Positions 51,189-61,545 of a stretch of 64,000 nt of DNA are shown here, piece after piece. Every line of letters starts with the position of its first letter. Within the stretch, counting starts at the first letter, position 1. The stretch covers positions 1-64,000 of the forward strand of contig NZ_BMUF01000018.1 of assembly GCF_014650055.1 (NCBI RefSeq), given 5' to 3'. The DNA comes from Streptomyces malachitofuscus (GTDB taxonomy: Bacteria > Actinomycetota > Actinomycetes > Streptomycetales > Streptomycetaceae). The notes beneath the pieces are model-generated. The model had not been told where the DNA came from and did no database searches. It saw nothing but the letters and a program-made list of their open reading frames with translations. Made by a program: the position numbers and the translations under genes.

Positions 51189-53225
51189 ATGATGCAGGAG
51201 AAGCCCGCCGCTGGGCGTTTCGCGCCGTCCGTGGGACGCATTCCCGTGGTGGACGTGCGGCCCGAGGTCGACGGCGGACGCCGGCCCGCGCGCGCCGTGC
51301 CGGGCGAGCTCTTCGAGGTCTCGGCGACGGTGTTCCGGGAGGGCCATGACGCGGTCGGCGCGAACGTCGTGCTGACCGATCCCGACGGCACCGAGGGCGA
51401 GTGGACGCCGATGCGGCTGCTCGCCCCCGGCACCGATCGGTACGCGGCCGGGGTGCGCGCCGAACGGGAGGGCGACTGGACGTTCCGGGTGGAGGCCTGG
51501 TCCGACCCGGTCGCGACCTGGCGGCACGCGGCCGACGTCAAGGTCCCCTCGGGCATCGACGTGGAACTGATGCTCCAGGAGGGCGCGCTGCTGCTGGAGC
51601 GCGCCGCGGACTCCTTCACCGCACGCGAACGGGCCCCGCTCACCACGGCCGCGCGCACCCTGCGGGACACCCGGCTGTCCCCGGAGAAGCGGCTGGCCGC
51701 CGCGTCCGGCCCGGTGGTCACGGCGCTGCTCAACGCCCGCCCGCTGCGCGAACTCGTCACCCGTTCCCGGGAGTTCCCGCTGCGGGTGGACCGGGAGCGG
51801 GCCCTGTACGGCGCCTGGTACGAGATGTTCCCGCGCTCCGAGGGCGCCCTGGTGCCCGCCGCCCCCGGCACCGGCACGGCCGCCGAACCGCCCCGCTCCG
51901 GCACCCTGCGCACCGCCGCCAAGCGGCTGGAGGCCATCGCCGACATGGGCTTCGACGTGGTGTACCTGCCTCCGGTGCACCCCATCGGGACCACCCACCG
52001 CAAGGGCGCCGACAACACGCTCGTCGCGGGGCCCTACGACCCCGGCTCGCCGTGGGCGATCGGCTCGGCCGACGGCGGGCACGACGCGATCCACCCGGAC
52101 CTGGGCACCCTCGACGACTTCGACCACTTCGTCGGCCGGGCCGGGGAACTGGGCCTGGAGGTCGCCCTGGACTTCGCCCTGCAGTGCTCCCCGGACCACC
52201 CGTGGCTCGCCGAGCACCCCGAGTGGTTCCGGCGCCGCGCGGACGGCTCCATCGCCTACGCCGAGAACCCGCCGAAGAAGTACCAGGACATCCACCCCGT
52301 CGACTTCGACGCCGACCCGGACGGGCTGCACGCGGAGTGTCTGCGGATCCTGCGGCACTGGATGGCGCACGGGGTGCGGATCTTCCGCGTCGACAACCCG
52401 CACACCAAACCCGTCGGCTTCTGGGAGCGGCTGATCGACGCCGTGCACGCCACCGACCCGGACGTGCTCTTCCTCGCCGAGGCGTTCACCCGCCCGGCGA
52501 TGCTGCACACCCTGGCCCGGATCGGCTTCCACCAGTCGTACACGTACTTCACCTGGCGCAACTCCAAGGTGGAGGTGGAGTCCTATCTGTCGGAGCTGGC
52601 CGGGCTCGGCGGGGAGGAGTCGGCGGCGTATCTGCGCCCCAACCTCTTCGTGAACACCCCCGACATACTGCACGCCTACCTCCAGTACGGCGGCCGCCCG
52701 GCGTTCGCGGTGCGGGCCGTGCTGGCCGCCATGGCCGGGCCGACCTGGGGCATGTACGCCGGCTACGAGCTGTACGAGAACGTGCCGGCCGGCCCGGGCA
52801 GCGAGGAGTACCTGCACTCGGAGAAGTACCGGTACCGGCCGCGCGACTGGGAGTCGTACGAGGCCGCCGGGGACTCCCTGGCCCCGCTGGTGCGGACCCT
52901 GAACGCGCTGCGCCGCGCCCATCCCGCCCTGCACCAGCTGCGCAACCTGCGCTTCCACCACACCGACAACGACGCCGTCGTCTGCTTCTCCAAGCGCGAC
53001 GACACCGACTGGGTCCTGGTCGTCCTCAACCTCGATCCGCACGGTGTGCGCGAGGCGACGGTCTCCCTGGACCTGCCCGCTCTCGGCCTGGACCGCTCCG
53101 ACACCTTCGCGGTGTGCGACGCGCTGTCCGGCGAGACCTGGCAGTGGGGCCGGGACAACTACGTACGCCTGGACCCGCAGCAGCACGTGGCCCACATCCT
53201 CACCGACGGGAACCCGCAGTCGTGA
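51189..53225 (+). CDS. glgE: alpha-1,4-glucan:maltose-1-phosphate maltosyltransferase GlgE
   Basis: GH13_3 enzyme of 678 aa that adds maltosyl units from maltose-1-phosphate to linear alpha-glucan. The GlgE signature [14 protein letters not shown] is present. The nucleophile Asp is in [10 protein letters not shown] and the acid Glu in [10 protein letters not shown]. It begins [11 protein letters not shown] after GGAGG. Its stop overlaps the glgB start, so maltosyl transfer and branching are coupled. The donor is supplied by the maltokinase encoded 13 kb upstream. Confidence 0.96.
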   Translation: MMQEKPAAGRFAPSVGRIPVVDVRPEVDGGRRPARAVPGELFEVSATVFREGHDAVGANVVLTDPDGTEGEWTPMRLLAPGTDRYAAGVRAEREGDWTFRVEAWSDPVATWRHAADVKVPSGIDVELMLQEGALLLERAADSFTARERAPLTTAARTLRDTRLSPEKRLAAASGPVVTALLNARPLRELVTRSREFPLRVDRERALYGAWYEMFPRSEGALVPAAPGTGTAAEPPRSGTLRTAAKRLEAIADMGFDVVYLPPVHPIGTTHRKGADNTLVAGPYDPGSPWAIGSADGGHDAIHPDLGTLDDFDHFVGRAGELGLEVALDFALQCSPDHPWLAEHPEWFRRRADGSIAYAENPPKKYQDIHPVDFDADPDGLHAECLRILRHWMAHGVRIFRVDNPHTKPVGFWERLIDAVHATDPDVLFLAEAFTRPAMLHTLARIGFHQSYTYFTWRNSKVEVESYLSELAGLGGEESAAYLRPNLFVNTPDILHAYLQYGGRPAFAVRAVLAAMAGPTWGMYAGYELYENVPAGPGSEEYLHSEKYRYRPRDWESYEAAGDSLAPLVRTLNALRRAHPALHQLRNLRFHHTDNDAVVCFSKRDDTDWVLVVLNLDPHGVREATVSLDLPALGLDRSDTFAVCDALSGETWQWGRDNYVRLDPQQHVAHILTDGNPQS

Positions 53226-55405
53226 CCACCGCACCCCACGCACCGGCCCTGACCGCCACCGCCCGCAAGCGGCTCGTCACCGGCGAGACCAGCGACCCGC
53301 ACGCCCTGCTCGGCCCGCACCCGGTCGAGGGCGGTGTGCTGTTCCGGGTGTTGCGGCCGCTGGCCCGCGCCGTGACGATCACCGACCCGTCGGGCGGCCC
53401 GCTGCTGGAGCTGCGGCACGAGGGAGAGGGACTCTTCTCCGGGCTGCTGCCGCTGCCCGCCGTGCCCGACCACCGGGTGTCCGCCGACTACGGCGGGCAC
53501 GTCCACACCTACGACGACCCCTACCGCTTCCCGCCCACCCCCGGCGAACTGGATCTGCACCTGATCCGTGAGGGGCGGCACGAGGAGCTGTGGCGGGTGC
53601 TCGGCGCCCGCGTCCGCACGCACGACGCCGGCCGGGGCCCGGTGAGCGGCACCTCGTTCGCCGTGTGGGCGCCGAACGCCCGCGCCGTGCGGGTGGCCGG
53701 CGACTTCAACGTGTGGGACGGCCGCGCGCACCCGATGCGCTCGCTGGGCATCAGCGGCGTGTGGGAGCTGTTCGTGCCCGGCGTCGCCGAGGGCTGCCGC
53801 TACAAGTACGAGATCCTCACCCCGGACGGGCGCTGGATCCTCAAGGCCGACCCGCTGGCCGCGCACGCCGAGCCGGCCCCCGGCACCGCGTCGCTGGTGC
53901 ACGCCTCCCGCCACCGCTGGGGCGACGCGGACTGGATGGCGAGGCGCGCCGCCTCCGCCGTGCACCGGGAGCCGATGAGCGTGTACGAGCTCCACCTCGG
54001 CTCCTGGCGGCCGGGGCTCGGCTACCGGCAGCTGGCGCAGGAACTGCCCGCGTACGTCAAGGCGCTGGGCTTCACCCACGTGGAGTTCCTGCCGGTCGCC
54101 GAGCACCCCTTCGGCGGCTCCTGGGGCTACCAGGTCACCTCCTACTACGCGCCGTCCTCCCGGCTGGGCTCCCCCGACGACTTCCGGTTCCTGGTGGACG
54201 CGCTGCACCGCGCGGGCATAGGCGTCATCGTCGACTGGGTGCCGGCCCACTTCCCCCGGGACGACTGGGCGCTGGCCCGCTTCGACGGCACCCCGCTGTA
54301 CGAGCACCCCGACCCGCGCCGGGGCGAACACCCCGACTGGGGCACCCTCGTCTTCGACTACGGCCGCAACGAGGTGCGCAACTTCCTGGTCGCCAACGCC
54401 CTCTACTGGTGCGAGGAGTTCCACGTCGACGGGCTGCGGGTGGACGCCGTCGCCTCGATGCTCTACCTGGACTACTCACGCCCCGACGGCCAGTGGCTGC
54501 CCAATTCCTACGGCGGCCGGGAGCATCTGGAGGCCGTGGAGTTCCTCCAGGAGGTCAACGCCACGGTGGCACGCCGCTGTCCCGGCGCGGTGACCATCGC
54601 CGAGGAGTCCACGGCCTGGGACGGGGTGACCCGGCGCACCGACGAGGGCGGGCTCGGCTTCCACCTGAAGTGGAACATGGGCTGGATGCACGACTCCCTG
54701 TCGTACATGGCCAAGGACCCCGTGCACCGGCAGTACCACCACCACGCCATGACCTTCGCGTCGGTGTACGCGTACACCGAGAACCATCTGCTGCCGATCT
54801 CGCACGACGAGGTGGTCCACGGCAAGGGCTCGCTGCTCACGAAGATGCCCGGGGACCGCTGGCGGCAACTGGCCGACCTGCGCGCCTACCTGGCGTTCAT
54901 GTGGGCCTTCCCCGGCAAGCAACTGCTGTTCATGGGGCAGGAGTTCGCGCAGGACACCGAGTGGTCCCACGACCTGGGCCCGGACTGGTCGATGCTGCGG
55001 CACGGCGCGCACGCGGGGGTGCGCGACCTGGTCCGCGACCTCAACCGGGTCTATCTCGGCGACCCGGCGCTGTGGAGCCGGGACACCTCCCCGGACGGGT
55101 TCCGCTGGATCGACGCCGACGCGGCACAGGACAACGTGTACTCCTTCGTCCGCCACGGCTCCGGGGGCGAAATCCTCGTCTGCGTCTTCAACTTCCAGCC
55201 CGCCCCCCTGCACGGTCACCGGATCGCGCTGCCGCACGCCGGTGACTGGACCGAGGTGCTCAACACCGACGACACGGCCTACGGAGGCAGCGGGGTGGTC
55301 CACCGAGGGCCGGTCCGGGCCACGGACACGCCCCTGCAGGGTCTCCCGGCGAGCGCCGGGATCACCCTGCCGCCCCTGGGGGCGGTGTGGCTGCGGCCCG
55401 AGTGA
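53222..55405 (+). CDS. glgB: 1,4-alpha-glucan branching enzyme GlgB
   Basis: Branching enzyme of 727 aa with two N-terminal beta domains (the CBM48 region near residues 115-220) and a GH13 barrel. Catalytic residues are in [10 protein letters not shown] and TIAEEST; the third acidic residue is in [12 protein letters not shown]. It forms alpha-1,6 branches on the chain built by GlgE. The GTG start at 53222 overlaps the glgE stop (GTGA). The length is usual for the actinobacterial form. Confidence 0.96.
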   Translation: MTTAPHAPALTATARKRLVTGETSDPHALLGPHPVEGGVLFRVLRPLARAVTITDPSGGPLLELRHEGEGLFSGLLPLPAVPDHRVSADYGGHVHTYDDPYRFPPTPGELDLHLIREGRHEELWRVLGARVRTHDAGRGPVSGTSFAVWAPNARAVRVAGDFNVWDGRAHPMRSLGISGVWELFVPGVAEGCRYKYEILTPDGRWILKADPLAAHAEPAPGTASLVHASRHRWGDADWMARRAASAVHREPMSVYELHLGSWRPGLGYRQLAQELPAYVKALGFTHVEFLPVAEHPFGGSWGYQVTSYYAPSSRLGSPDDFRFLVDALHRAGIGVIVDWVPAHFPRDDWALARFDGTPLYEHPDPRRGEHPDWGTLVFDYGRNEVRNFLVANALYWCEEFHVDGLRVDAVASMLYLDYSRPDGQWLPNSYGGREHLEAVEFLQEVNATVARRCPGAVTIAEESTAWDGVTRRTDEGGLGFHLKWNMGWMHDSLSYMAKDPVHRQYHHHAMTFASVYAYTENHLLPISHDEVVHGKGSLLTKMPGDRWRQLADLRAYLAFMWAFPGKQLLFMGQEFAQDTEWSHDLGPDWSMLRHGAHAGVRDLVRDLNRVYLGDPALWSRDTSPDGFRWIDADAAQDNVYSFVRHGSGGEILVCVFNFQPAPLHGHRIALPHAGDWTEVLNTDDTAYGGSGVVHRGPVRATDTPLQGLPASAGITLPPLGAVWLRPE

Positions 55406-55448
55406 ACCCCGCGAGCGACGAACCGCCGAGCGACCGAAGGAGACGACC

Positions 55449-55934
55449 GTGCCCGCACCGCGTCTGAGGACCACCCCGCTGCCGGGGATCGGGGTGCAGT
55501 ACGAGCTCACCACCCGCAGGCAGGACACCCTGTCCGTCATCGCCCACCGCGACGGCACCCGCACCCTCAACGTCCACCACGACGACGACCCCGACTCCTG
55601 CGGCCTGTCGATGAAGCTGACCGGCGCCGAGGCGCTGTCCCTCACCGACGCCCTGCTCCCCCACCACAACAGCCCCAATCTGCTGCACACCAGCGACTTC
55701 GGGCTGCTCGCGGAACGCGTGACGATCACCGGCACCTCGCGCTGGAACGGGCGCACCCTGGGCGAGACGCAGATGCGCACCCGCACCGGGGCGTCGATCG
55801 TCGCCGTGATGCGCCGGGCGCACGCCATCCCCTCCCCGGGGCCGGAGTTCCGGCTGCGCGGCGGCGACACGGTCATCGTGATCGGCACCCGGGAGGGCGT
55901 CGACGGGGCGCACGACATCCTCGAGCGGGCGTGA
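55449..55934 (+). CDS. TrkA-C regulatory subunit of a cation/proton antiporter (KhtT-like)
   Basis: Cytoplasmic protein of 161 aa. An N-terminal region of about 70 residues precedes a TrkA-C (RCK_C) domain ending GGDTVIVIGTREGVD. KhtT-type subunits gate their antiporter in response to pH, nucleotide or potassium. GTG start with AAGGAG. It is followed after 4 bp by the antiporter gene, the standard pair. Confidence 0.9.
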   Translation: MPAPRLRTTPLPGIGVQYELTTRRQDTLSVIAHRDGTRTLNVHHDDDPDSCGLSMKLTGAEALSLTDALLPHHNSPNLLHTSDFGLLAERVTITGTSRWNGRTLGETQMRTRTGASIVAVMRRAHAIPSPGPEFRLRGGDTVIVIGTREGVDGAHDILERA

Positions 55935-55938
55935 TGCC

Positions 55939-57162
55939 GTGCACTCGGCCGTGTTCTTGATGGAATTCGGCGCCGTCGTACTGGCGCTCGGCCTGCTGGG
56001 CCGGTTCGCCGTACGGATGGGGCTGTCGCCCATCCCGCTGTATCTGCTCGCCGGGCTCGCGTTCGGGCACGGCGGGCTGATCCCGCTGGGCGGCAGCGAG
56101 GAGTTCATCGAGGTCGGCGCCGAGATCGGCGTCGTCCTGCTGCTGCTCCTGCTGGGTCTCGAGTACTCCGCGGGCGATCTGGTCGGGCATCTGAAGGTGC
56201 ACGCCCCGGCCGGCGCGGTCGACTTCCTGCTGAACGCCCTGCCGGGCGCGGCGGCGGCGCTGCTGCTGGGCTGGGGACCTGTGGCGGCCGTGGTGCTCGC
56301 CGGGGTCACCTGGGTGTCGTCGTCCGGGGTGATCGCCAAGGTGCTCGGGGACCTCGGCCGGGTGGGCAACCGGGAGACCCCGGTGATCCTCAGCGTGCTC
56401 GTGCTGGAGGACCTGGCGATGGCGGTCTATCTGCCGATCCTCACCGCGCTGCTGGCCGGCGCCGGCTGGGCGGCGGGCGGACTCACCCTCGCCGTCGCGC
56501 TCGCCGCGGTCGGCACGGTGCTGCTGGTCGCGGTGCGCTACGGCAGGGTGATCTCCCGGTTCATCTCCAGCGACGACCCGGAGAAGCTGCTGCTGGTCGT
56601 GCTCGGTCTGACGCTGCTGGTCGCGGGCGTGGCGCAGCGGCTCCAGGTGTCGGCGGCGGTGGGGGCGTTCCTGGTCGGCATCGCGCTGTCCGGGGAGGTC
56701 GCCGAGCACACCCACCATCTGCTGATGCCGCTGCGGGACCTGTTCGCCGCGGTGTTCTTCGTCTTCTTCGGGCTGAGCACCGACCCCACCACGATCCCCC
56801 CGGTGCTGGGGCCCGCGCTGGCGCTGGTCGTGGTGACCGTCGCCACCAAGATCGCCACCGGCCACTGGGCGGCCGCACGCGCCGGGCTCGGCGAACGCGC
56901 CCGGTGGCGGGCGGGCGGAGCGCTGGTCGCCCGGGGCGAGTTCTCCATCGTCATCGCCGGACTCGCCGTCTCCGCCGGCATCGAACCCTCGCTGGGCCCG
57001 CTGGCCACCGCGTACGTGCTGCTGCTGGTGGTCATCGGGCCGCTCGCGGCGCGGTTCACGGAGCCACTGGCCCGGCGCGTCAGGGCCGCCCCGTCACCCG
57101 ACGGGCCGTCCCCTCTTCCCACCACCACCCATGTCAAGGAAAGCGAGAAGAGCACACCATGA
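55939..57162 (+). CDS. CPA2-family cation:proton antiporter (KhtU/KefB-like)
   Basis: Membrane transporter of 407 aa with about twelve helices and the Na_H_Exchanger fold. The conserved helix with GLEYSAGDLVGH and the functional acidic pair region VLVLEDLAMAVYLP are visible. It most likely exchanges potassium for protons under control of the preceding TrkA-C subunit. There is no C-terminal RCK_N domain of its own. The stop overlaps the next gene (ATGA), tying ion balance to the stress array. Confidence 0.9.
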   Translation: MHSAVFLMEFGAVVLALGLLGRFAVRMGLSPIPLYLLAGLAFGHGGLIPLGGSEEFIEVGAEIGVVLLLLLLGLEYSAGDLVGHLKVHAPAGAVDFLLNALPGAAAALLLGWGPVAAVVLAGVTWVSSSGVIAKVLGDLGRVGNRETPVILSVLVLEDLAMAVYLPILTALLAGAGWAAGGLTLAVALAAVGTVLLVAVRYGRVISRFISSDDPEKLLLVVLGLTLLVAGVAQRLQVSAAVGAFLVGIALSGEVAEHTHHLLMPLRDLFAAVFFVFFGLSTDPTTIPPVLGPALALVVVTVATKIATGHWAAARAGLGERARWRAGGALVARGEFSIVIAGLAVSAGIEPSLGPLATAYVLLLVVIGPLAARFTEPLARRVRAAPSPDGPSPLPTTTHVKESEKSTP

Positions 57163-57632
57163 CCAACGACACCAGCACCCAGGGAGCGGCGGACCGGGCG
57201 GCCGAGGCCGCCGAACGGAACAAGGCCCTGGTCGACCGGTTCTTCCAGGCCTACGCCGCCTACGACCTGGACACCATGCGCAACGAGATCCTCTCCCCCG
57301 ACGTGCGCTGGCACATCCCCGGACGGCACCCGCTGTCCGGCACGCACGAGGGCGTCGACGAGGTCATCGCCTTCTTCGACCGGCTCGGCCAGGCCAAGTT
57401 CCGCGCCGACCGCGTCTACTTCGGCGCCGACGAGCACCACGTGGTCGACGTGCACCGCGGCTGGAGCGAGGTCGGCGACGGCGGCGACATCGACATGACG
57501 TGGGTCCTGGTCTGGCGGATCGAGAACGGCCGGGTCGTGGAGGCCACCAACTTCGCGCAGGACCAGCCGTCGGCGGACGCCTTCTTCCACCGCACCTTCC
57601 GGCTGGCGCCGGTATCGCAGCGGCTCGTGTGA
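57159..57632 (+). CDS. NTF2/SnoaL-like protein
   Basis: Protein of 157 aa with the cone-shaped NTF2-like fold pattern: NKALVDRFFQAYAAYDLDTM, LSPDVRWHIPGRHPLSGTHEG, and a C-terminal WRIENGRVVEATNF. Such folds serve as isomerases, hydrolases or binding proteins. There is no signal peptide. It overlaps the antiporter stop by 4 bp. It is one of three NTF2-like domains in the last 7 kb of the window. Confidence 0.87.
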   Translation: MTNDTSTQGAADRAAEAAERNKALVDRFFQAYAAYDLDTMRNEILSPDVRWHIPGRHPLSGTHEGVDEVIAFFDRLGQAKFRADRVYFGADEHHVVDVHRGWSEVGDGGDIDMTWVLVWRIENGRVVEATNFAQDQPSADAFFHRTFRLAPVSQRLV

Positions 57633-57679
57633 CCCGCCGGCACACCGAGGCGTACCTCACCCATCAGGAGGCACCAGGC

Positions 57680-59134
57680 ATGGCAACACACACGGACACC
57701 GGGCGCACCCGCGCGGTCCTCGAGGAGTGGTTCGACGCGATCGGCCGCGGCGACCTCGAGAAGATCATCTCGACACTGTCGCCGTCCGTCGTCTTCGACC
57801 TGCCGAAGGACGAGTGGAACTCGATCATCGGTTACGTCGGGCGGCACGTCGGCCGCGACGCGGTCGCGGAGGCCTTCCGCATCCGCGCGGAGGAGACCGA
57901 GGTCGTCGAGTACGAACTCAGGGAACTCGTCGTCGAGGGCGCGGTGGCCTACGCCCGGATTTACACCAAGGCGTTCCACACCCGCACCCGGGTCCCCTTC
58001 GAGATCGAGGACAGCCACCGGCTGGAGCTCGACGGCCAGGGACAGATCATCCGCTGGAAGGTGTTCTTCGACCCGGACGGCGAGGTCGCCGCGTTCAAGG
58101 CCGACCTGGACGAGCGGCTGCTGGCCGCGGTGCGGGGACGCGACCTGGCGGAGGTCCGCTCGCTGCTCGGCTACGGCGGCAACCCCGACCGGCGTGACCC
58201 CGGCACGGGCCTGACGATCCTGCAGACCGCCGCCGGACTGGGTGCGGCGGACGTCGTACGGGAGCTGATCGCGGCCGGCGCCGACGTGTTCACCGCGGAC
58301 AGCCGGGCCGGGGCCACCGCCCTGCACAAGGCCGTCCAGGGCGGCGACCTGGACACGGTCAGGGCGCTGGTGGAGGCCGGAGCCTTCGTGGACGCGCCGG
58401 CCGCCACCACCGGCCACACTCCGCTGATGGACGCCCTCTGGTACAAGTGGCCGGACGTCGCCGGATACCTGCTGTCGGTGAACGCGGGCGTGGAACTGTC
58501 CACCCACTACGGGTTCTCCATGCGGCAGCACTTCGAGTACGAGCTCAACGTCAACACCCGCGGCAAGGAGCAACTCCTCGAGGCGGAACGGCTGCTGAAG
58601 GAGCGTACGGCCGCCGACGAGCGGGAGACCGCCGAGCAGCGGCTGATGGCCGCCGTCGCGTCGGGCGACACCGAGGCGGCGCGGGCGCTGCTGACGGAGG
58701 GCGCCGAGGTCGACCGGCGCTTCCCCGTCGTCAACGGCTTCAACGACGCGCACACCCCGCTGCTGGTGGCGTGCCGGGACGGCCACGAGGACATCGTCCG
58801 CGACCTGCTCGCGGCCGGCGCCGACGTCAACGCCACCGAGCCGACCTTCGGCGCGGTGCCGCTGCACAAGGCGGTCTACAACGGGCACGCCGGCATCACC
58901 CGGCTGCTGGTCGGGGCCCCCGGGATCGACCTCGACTTCCGGGGCGCCACCAACGGCTACTCGCCGCTGCACGACGCGCTGTGGCACGGCTACGAGGAGT
59001 GCGCCACCGTCCTGATCGAGGCCGGGGCGCGCACCGATCTGACCGGGCACGACGGCAAGACCCCGTACGACATCGCCGTCGCCACGTTCGGCGCGGAGCA
59101 CCCGCTGTCCCGCCGGCTCGCCCCGGCGGTTTGA
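57680..59134 (+). CDS. SnoaL-like domain fused to ankyrin repeats
   Basis: Protein of 484 aa. An NTF2/SnoaL-like domain fills about residues 1-135 (VLEEWFDAIGRGDLEKIISTL to RWKVFFDPDGEV). It is followed by two blocks of ankyrin repeats (for example LTILQTAAGLGAADVVRELI and HTPLLVACRDGHEDIVRDLL) separated by a charged helical linker near 290-325. Ankyrins suggest a protein-binding partner. AGGAGG precedes the ATG. It is the last gene before a strong terminator, so it closes the long array. Confidence 0.88.
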   Translation: MATHTDTGRTRAVLEEWFDAIGRGDLEKIISTLSPSVVFDLPKDEWNSIIGYVGRHVGRDAVAEAFRIRAEETEVVEYELRELVVEGAVAYARIYTKAFHTRTRVPFEIEDSHRLELDGQGQIIRWKVFFDPDGEVAAFKADLDERLLAAVRGRDLAEVRSLLGYGGNPDRRDPGTGLTILQTAAGLGAADVVRELIAAGADVFTADSRAGATALHKAVQGGDLDTVRALVEAGAFVDAPAATTGHTPLMDALWYKWPDVAGYLLSVNAGVELSTHYGFSMRQHFEYELNVNTRGKEQLLEAERLLKERTAADERETAEQRLMAAVASGDTEAARALLTEGAEVDRRFPVVNGFNDAHTPLLVACRDGHEDIVRDLLAAGADVNATEPTFGAVPLHKAVYNGHAGITRLLVGAPGIDLDFRGATNGYSPLHDALWHGYEECATVLIEAGARTDLTGHDGKTPYDIAVATFGAEHPLSRRLAPAV

Positions 59135-59155
59135 GGGAGCACCGTCGCCCCTTCA

Positions 59156-59190
59156 GGGCGGCCGGCCCGCCGACGGCGGGCCGGCCGCCC
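59156..59190 (+). terminator. perfect 16-bp terminator ending the large array
   Basis: Arms at 59156-59171 (GGGCGGCCGGCCCGCC) and 59175-59190 are perfectly complementary around GAC, 22 bp after the ankyrin-gene stop. It is a strong GC hairpin without a T-tract. Confidence 0.85.
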
Positions 59191-59235
59191 GCGTCCCGCT
59201 CGCACGACGACCCCCGATCCCCCGAGGGAGTCCCC

Positions 59236-60027
59236 ATGACCGCACGTTCCCCGCAGACCGCGTTACGCACCCCGCGCGACCGCGCGCCGACGGACGCCGC
59301 CCGCACGGCGGTGATCACCGGCGCCTCCGGCGGCATCGGCGCCGCGACCGCCCGCAGGCTCGCGGCGTCCGGCGCCTCCGTCGCGCTGTTGGCCCGCAGG
59401 CCGGACGCCGTCGATGAGGTGGCGCGGGACATCACGGCCGACGGCGGCACCGCCGTGTCCGTGGTGTGCGACGTCGCGTCCCCCGCCGACCTGGCCCGCG
59501 CCGCCGAACATGTGGCGCGGCGGCTGGGCCCGGTCGATCTGCTGGTCAACAATGCCGGAGTGATGCACTCCTCGCCCGTCGCGGAAGGACGCGCCGAGGA
59601 GTGGCGGACCATGGTCGACACCAACGTCCTCGGTGTCCTGTACACGACGGCCGCCTTTCTGCCCGCGCTCACGACGGCCGCCCGGTCCGGGAGACGGGCG
59701 GACATCGTCAACGTCTCGTCCATCGCCGGCACCACGATGTTCGCTCCCGGGTTCGCCGTCTACAACGCCACCAAGGCCGCGGTGAGCGCGCTGTCCACCA
59801 CGCTGCGCGCCGAGCTGCTGGCCGACGGCATACGCGTCACCGATCTGCGCCCGGGGCTGGCCGCCACCGGGGTCGGCCGGCATCTGCCGCAGGACGTGCT
59901 GGACGGCTTCCACCAGGAGCACCGGGCGCTGAGCCCCGACGAGATCGCCGACGCCGTCGTCTTCGTGACAGCCCAGCCGGGCCATCTGTCGGTGCCCTCC
60001 CTCGTGGTCACCCCGCTGACGCAGTAG
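59236..60027 (+). CDS. short-chain dehydrogenase/reductase with a TTA codon
   Basis: Classical SDR of 263 aa: cofactor motif TGASGGIG at about residues 29-36, NNAG, serine in VSSIAG, and active site YNATK. The first 20 residues are a loose leader. The tenth codon is TTA (59263-59265), a rare bldA-type leucine codon. It starts just after the strong terminator, so it belongs to a new unit with the MFS pump downstream. The substrate is unknown. Confidence 0.9.
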   Translation: MTARSPQTALRTPRDRAPTDAARTAVITGASGGIGAATARRLAASGASVALLARRPDAVDEVARDITADGGTAVSVVCDVASPADLARAAEHVARRLGPVDLLVNNAGVMHSSPVAEGRAEEWRTMVDTNVLGVLYTTAAFLPALTTAARSGRRADIVNVSSIAGTTMFAPGFAVYNATKAAVSALSTTLRAELLADGIRVTDLRPGLAATGVGRHLPQDVLDGFHQEHRALSPDEIADAVVFVTAQPGHLSVPSLVVTPLTQ

Positions 60028-60116
60028 CTCCCGGCCGCTGTCCCGCTCCCGGTGCCGGCCGACGGCACCGGGATTCCGTCGTGCACGCACACACCATCTA
60101 CTCGAAAGGAGGCCGC

Positions 60117-61532
60117 ATGGCATCCCAGGAAGCCGTGCGCCCGACCGCACCCGTCGCCGTACCCCCGGCATCCGAACGCCGCCGCAGGTGGGCGCTGGTG
60201 CTGCTGGCCGCCGCCCTCGCGCTCGACGTGAGCGGTGTCGCCGTCATCAACTCCGCTCTGCCCTCCATCGGCGAGCGCTTCGACGCCTCGGGCACCACGC
60301 TCCAGTGGACCATGACCGCCTACGCCATCACCTTCGCCGGTGTGCTGCTGCTGGGCGGCAGGGCCGCGGACATCCTCGGACGGCGGCGGGTCTTCGCCGT
60401 CGGCATCGCACTGTTCGCCGTCGCGTCGCTCGGCGCGGCCCTCGCACCCGCCCTGCCGGTGCTGATCGCCGCGCGGGCCCTGCAGGGCGTCGGGGCGGCG
60501 CTGTCCGGTCCGGCGTCCCTGGCGCTGCTCGGCCAGATCTTCCCGGAGGGCCCCGCACGCAACCGTGCCCTCGCCGTGTACGCGGCGACCGGGGCGAGCA
60601 GCTTCAGCGCCGGGCTGGTCGCGGGCGGGGTGCTCACCGACCTGTTCGGCTGGCGCTCGGTCTTCGTCGTCAGCGTGGTGGCGGCCGCCGCGGTGCTGAG
60701 CGTGGTACGGCTGCTGCTGCCCGCGGACACCCCCCAGCGCAGCTCCCTGGACCTGCCGGGCGCGCTGCTCGTCACGCTGGGTCTGGGACTGACGGTGTAC
60801 GGCGTCACCAACGGCAGCGACCACGGCTGGGGCGAGCCCGTCACCCTGCTCGCGCTGGTGCTGGCGGCCGCCGGCCTGGCCGGTTTCGTGGTGCGCGAGC
60901 AGCGCGCGGCCGATCCACTGCTGCCGTTGCAGATCTTCCGCAGCAACCCGGTGAAGGCGGCCACGGTGACCGGTGCCGCGTACTACACGGGCGTCAGCGG
61001 GCTGCTGTTCTTCGCCCCGCTGTACATGCAGGACATGCTCGGCTACTCGGCCTTCGAGTCCTCGCTGGCGGTGGTGCCCATGGGTCTGATCGTCATCGTC
61101 AGCTCGCATCTCACGGGCCGGCGGATCACGCCCGCGCACTACAAGCCGCTGATGGCGGCGAGCCTGCTGCTGATCGGCGCCGGGGTCGCCCTGTGGGCGC
61201 TGACCCCGCAGGACGGATCGTACTGGGCGCACATGCTGCCCGGCATCGCGGTGATGAGCGTGGGCCAGGGCATCGGCTTCGGTGCGATGACCGCCGCCAC
61301 CCTGGAGGGCCTGCCCGCGCACCGGCACGGCGTCGCCGGCGCGGTGAACGTGACCGCCCAGCAGGTCGGGAGCAGCGTGGGCGTGGCCGTCCTGGTCGCC
61401 GTCGCCACCGCATCGGGCGGCGCCGACCGCCTCGCCGGCTACCACACGGCCTACCTGACCGCGGCCGCCGTCACCTGCCTGACCGCCCTGCTGATCCTGA
61501 CCCTCCCCTTCCCGGATTCCGACAACTCCTGA
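60117..61532 (+). CDS. MFS transporter, DHA2/EmrB-QacA type
   Basis: Transporter of 471 aa with about 14 predicted helices. Early motifs are ALDVSGVAVINSALPSIGERF and, in the loop after helix 2, GGRAADILGRRRVF (MFS motif A). Proteins of this type export drugs or small metabolites by proton antiport. AAAGGAGG precedes the ATG. A perfect terminator follows the stop. The adjacent SDR suggests a two-gene modification/export pair. Confidence 0.9.
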   Translation: MASQEAVRPTAPVAVPPASERRRRWALVLLAAALALDVSGVAVINSALPSIGERFDASGTTLQWTMTAYAITFAGVLLLGGRAADILGRRRVFAVGIALFAVASLGAALAPALPVLIAARALQGVGAALSGPASLALLGQIFPEGPARNRALAVYAATGASSFSAGLVAGGVLTDLFGWRSVFVVSVVAAAAVLSVVRLLLPADTPQRSSLDLPGALLVTLGLGLTVYGVTNGSDHGWGEPVTLLALVLAAAGLAGFVVREQRAADPLLPLQIFRSNPVKAATVTGAAYYTGVSGLLFFAPLYMQDMLGYSAFESSLAVVPMGLIVIVSSHLTGRRITPAHYKPLMAASLLLIGAGVALWALTPQDGSYWAHMLPGIAVMSVGQGIGFGAMTAATLEGLPAHRHGVAGAVNVTAQQVGSSVGVAVLVAVATASGGADRLAGYHTAYLTAAAVTCLTALLILTLPFPDSDNS

Positions 61533-61545
61533 CCCCCACCACCAC

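Noticed and set aside
48926-52018. A 1030-codon minus-strand frame opposite the kinase, phosphatase, MinD-like and glgE genes
   Set aside because: Same reason: Arg/Ser-rich shadow of well-supported + strand genes.
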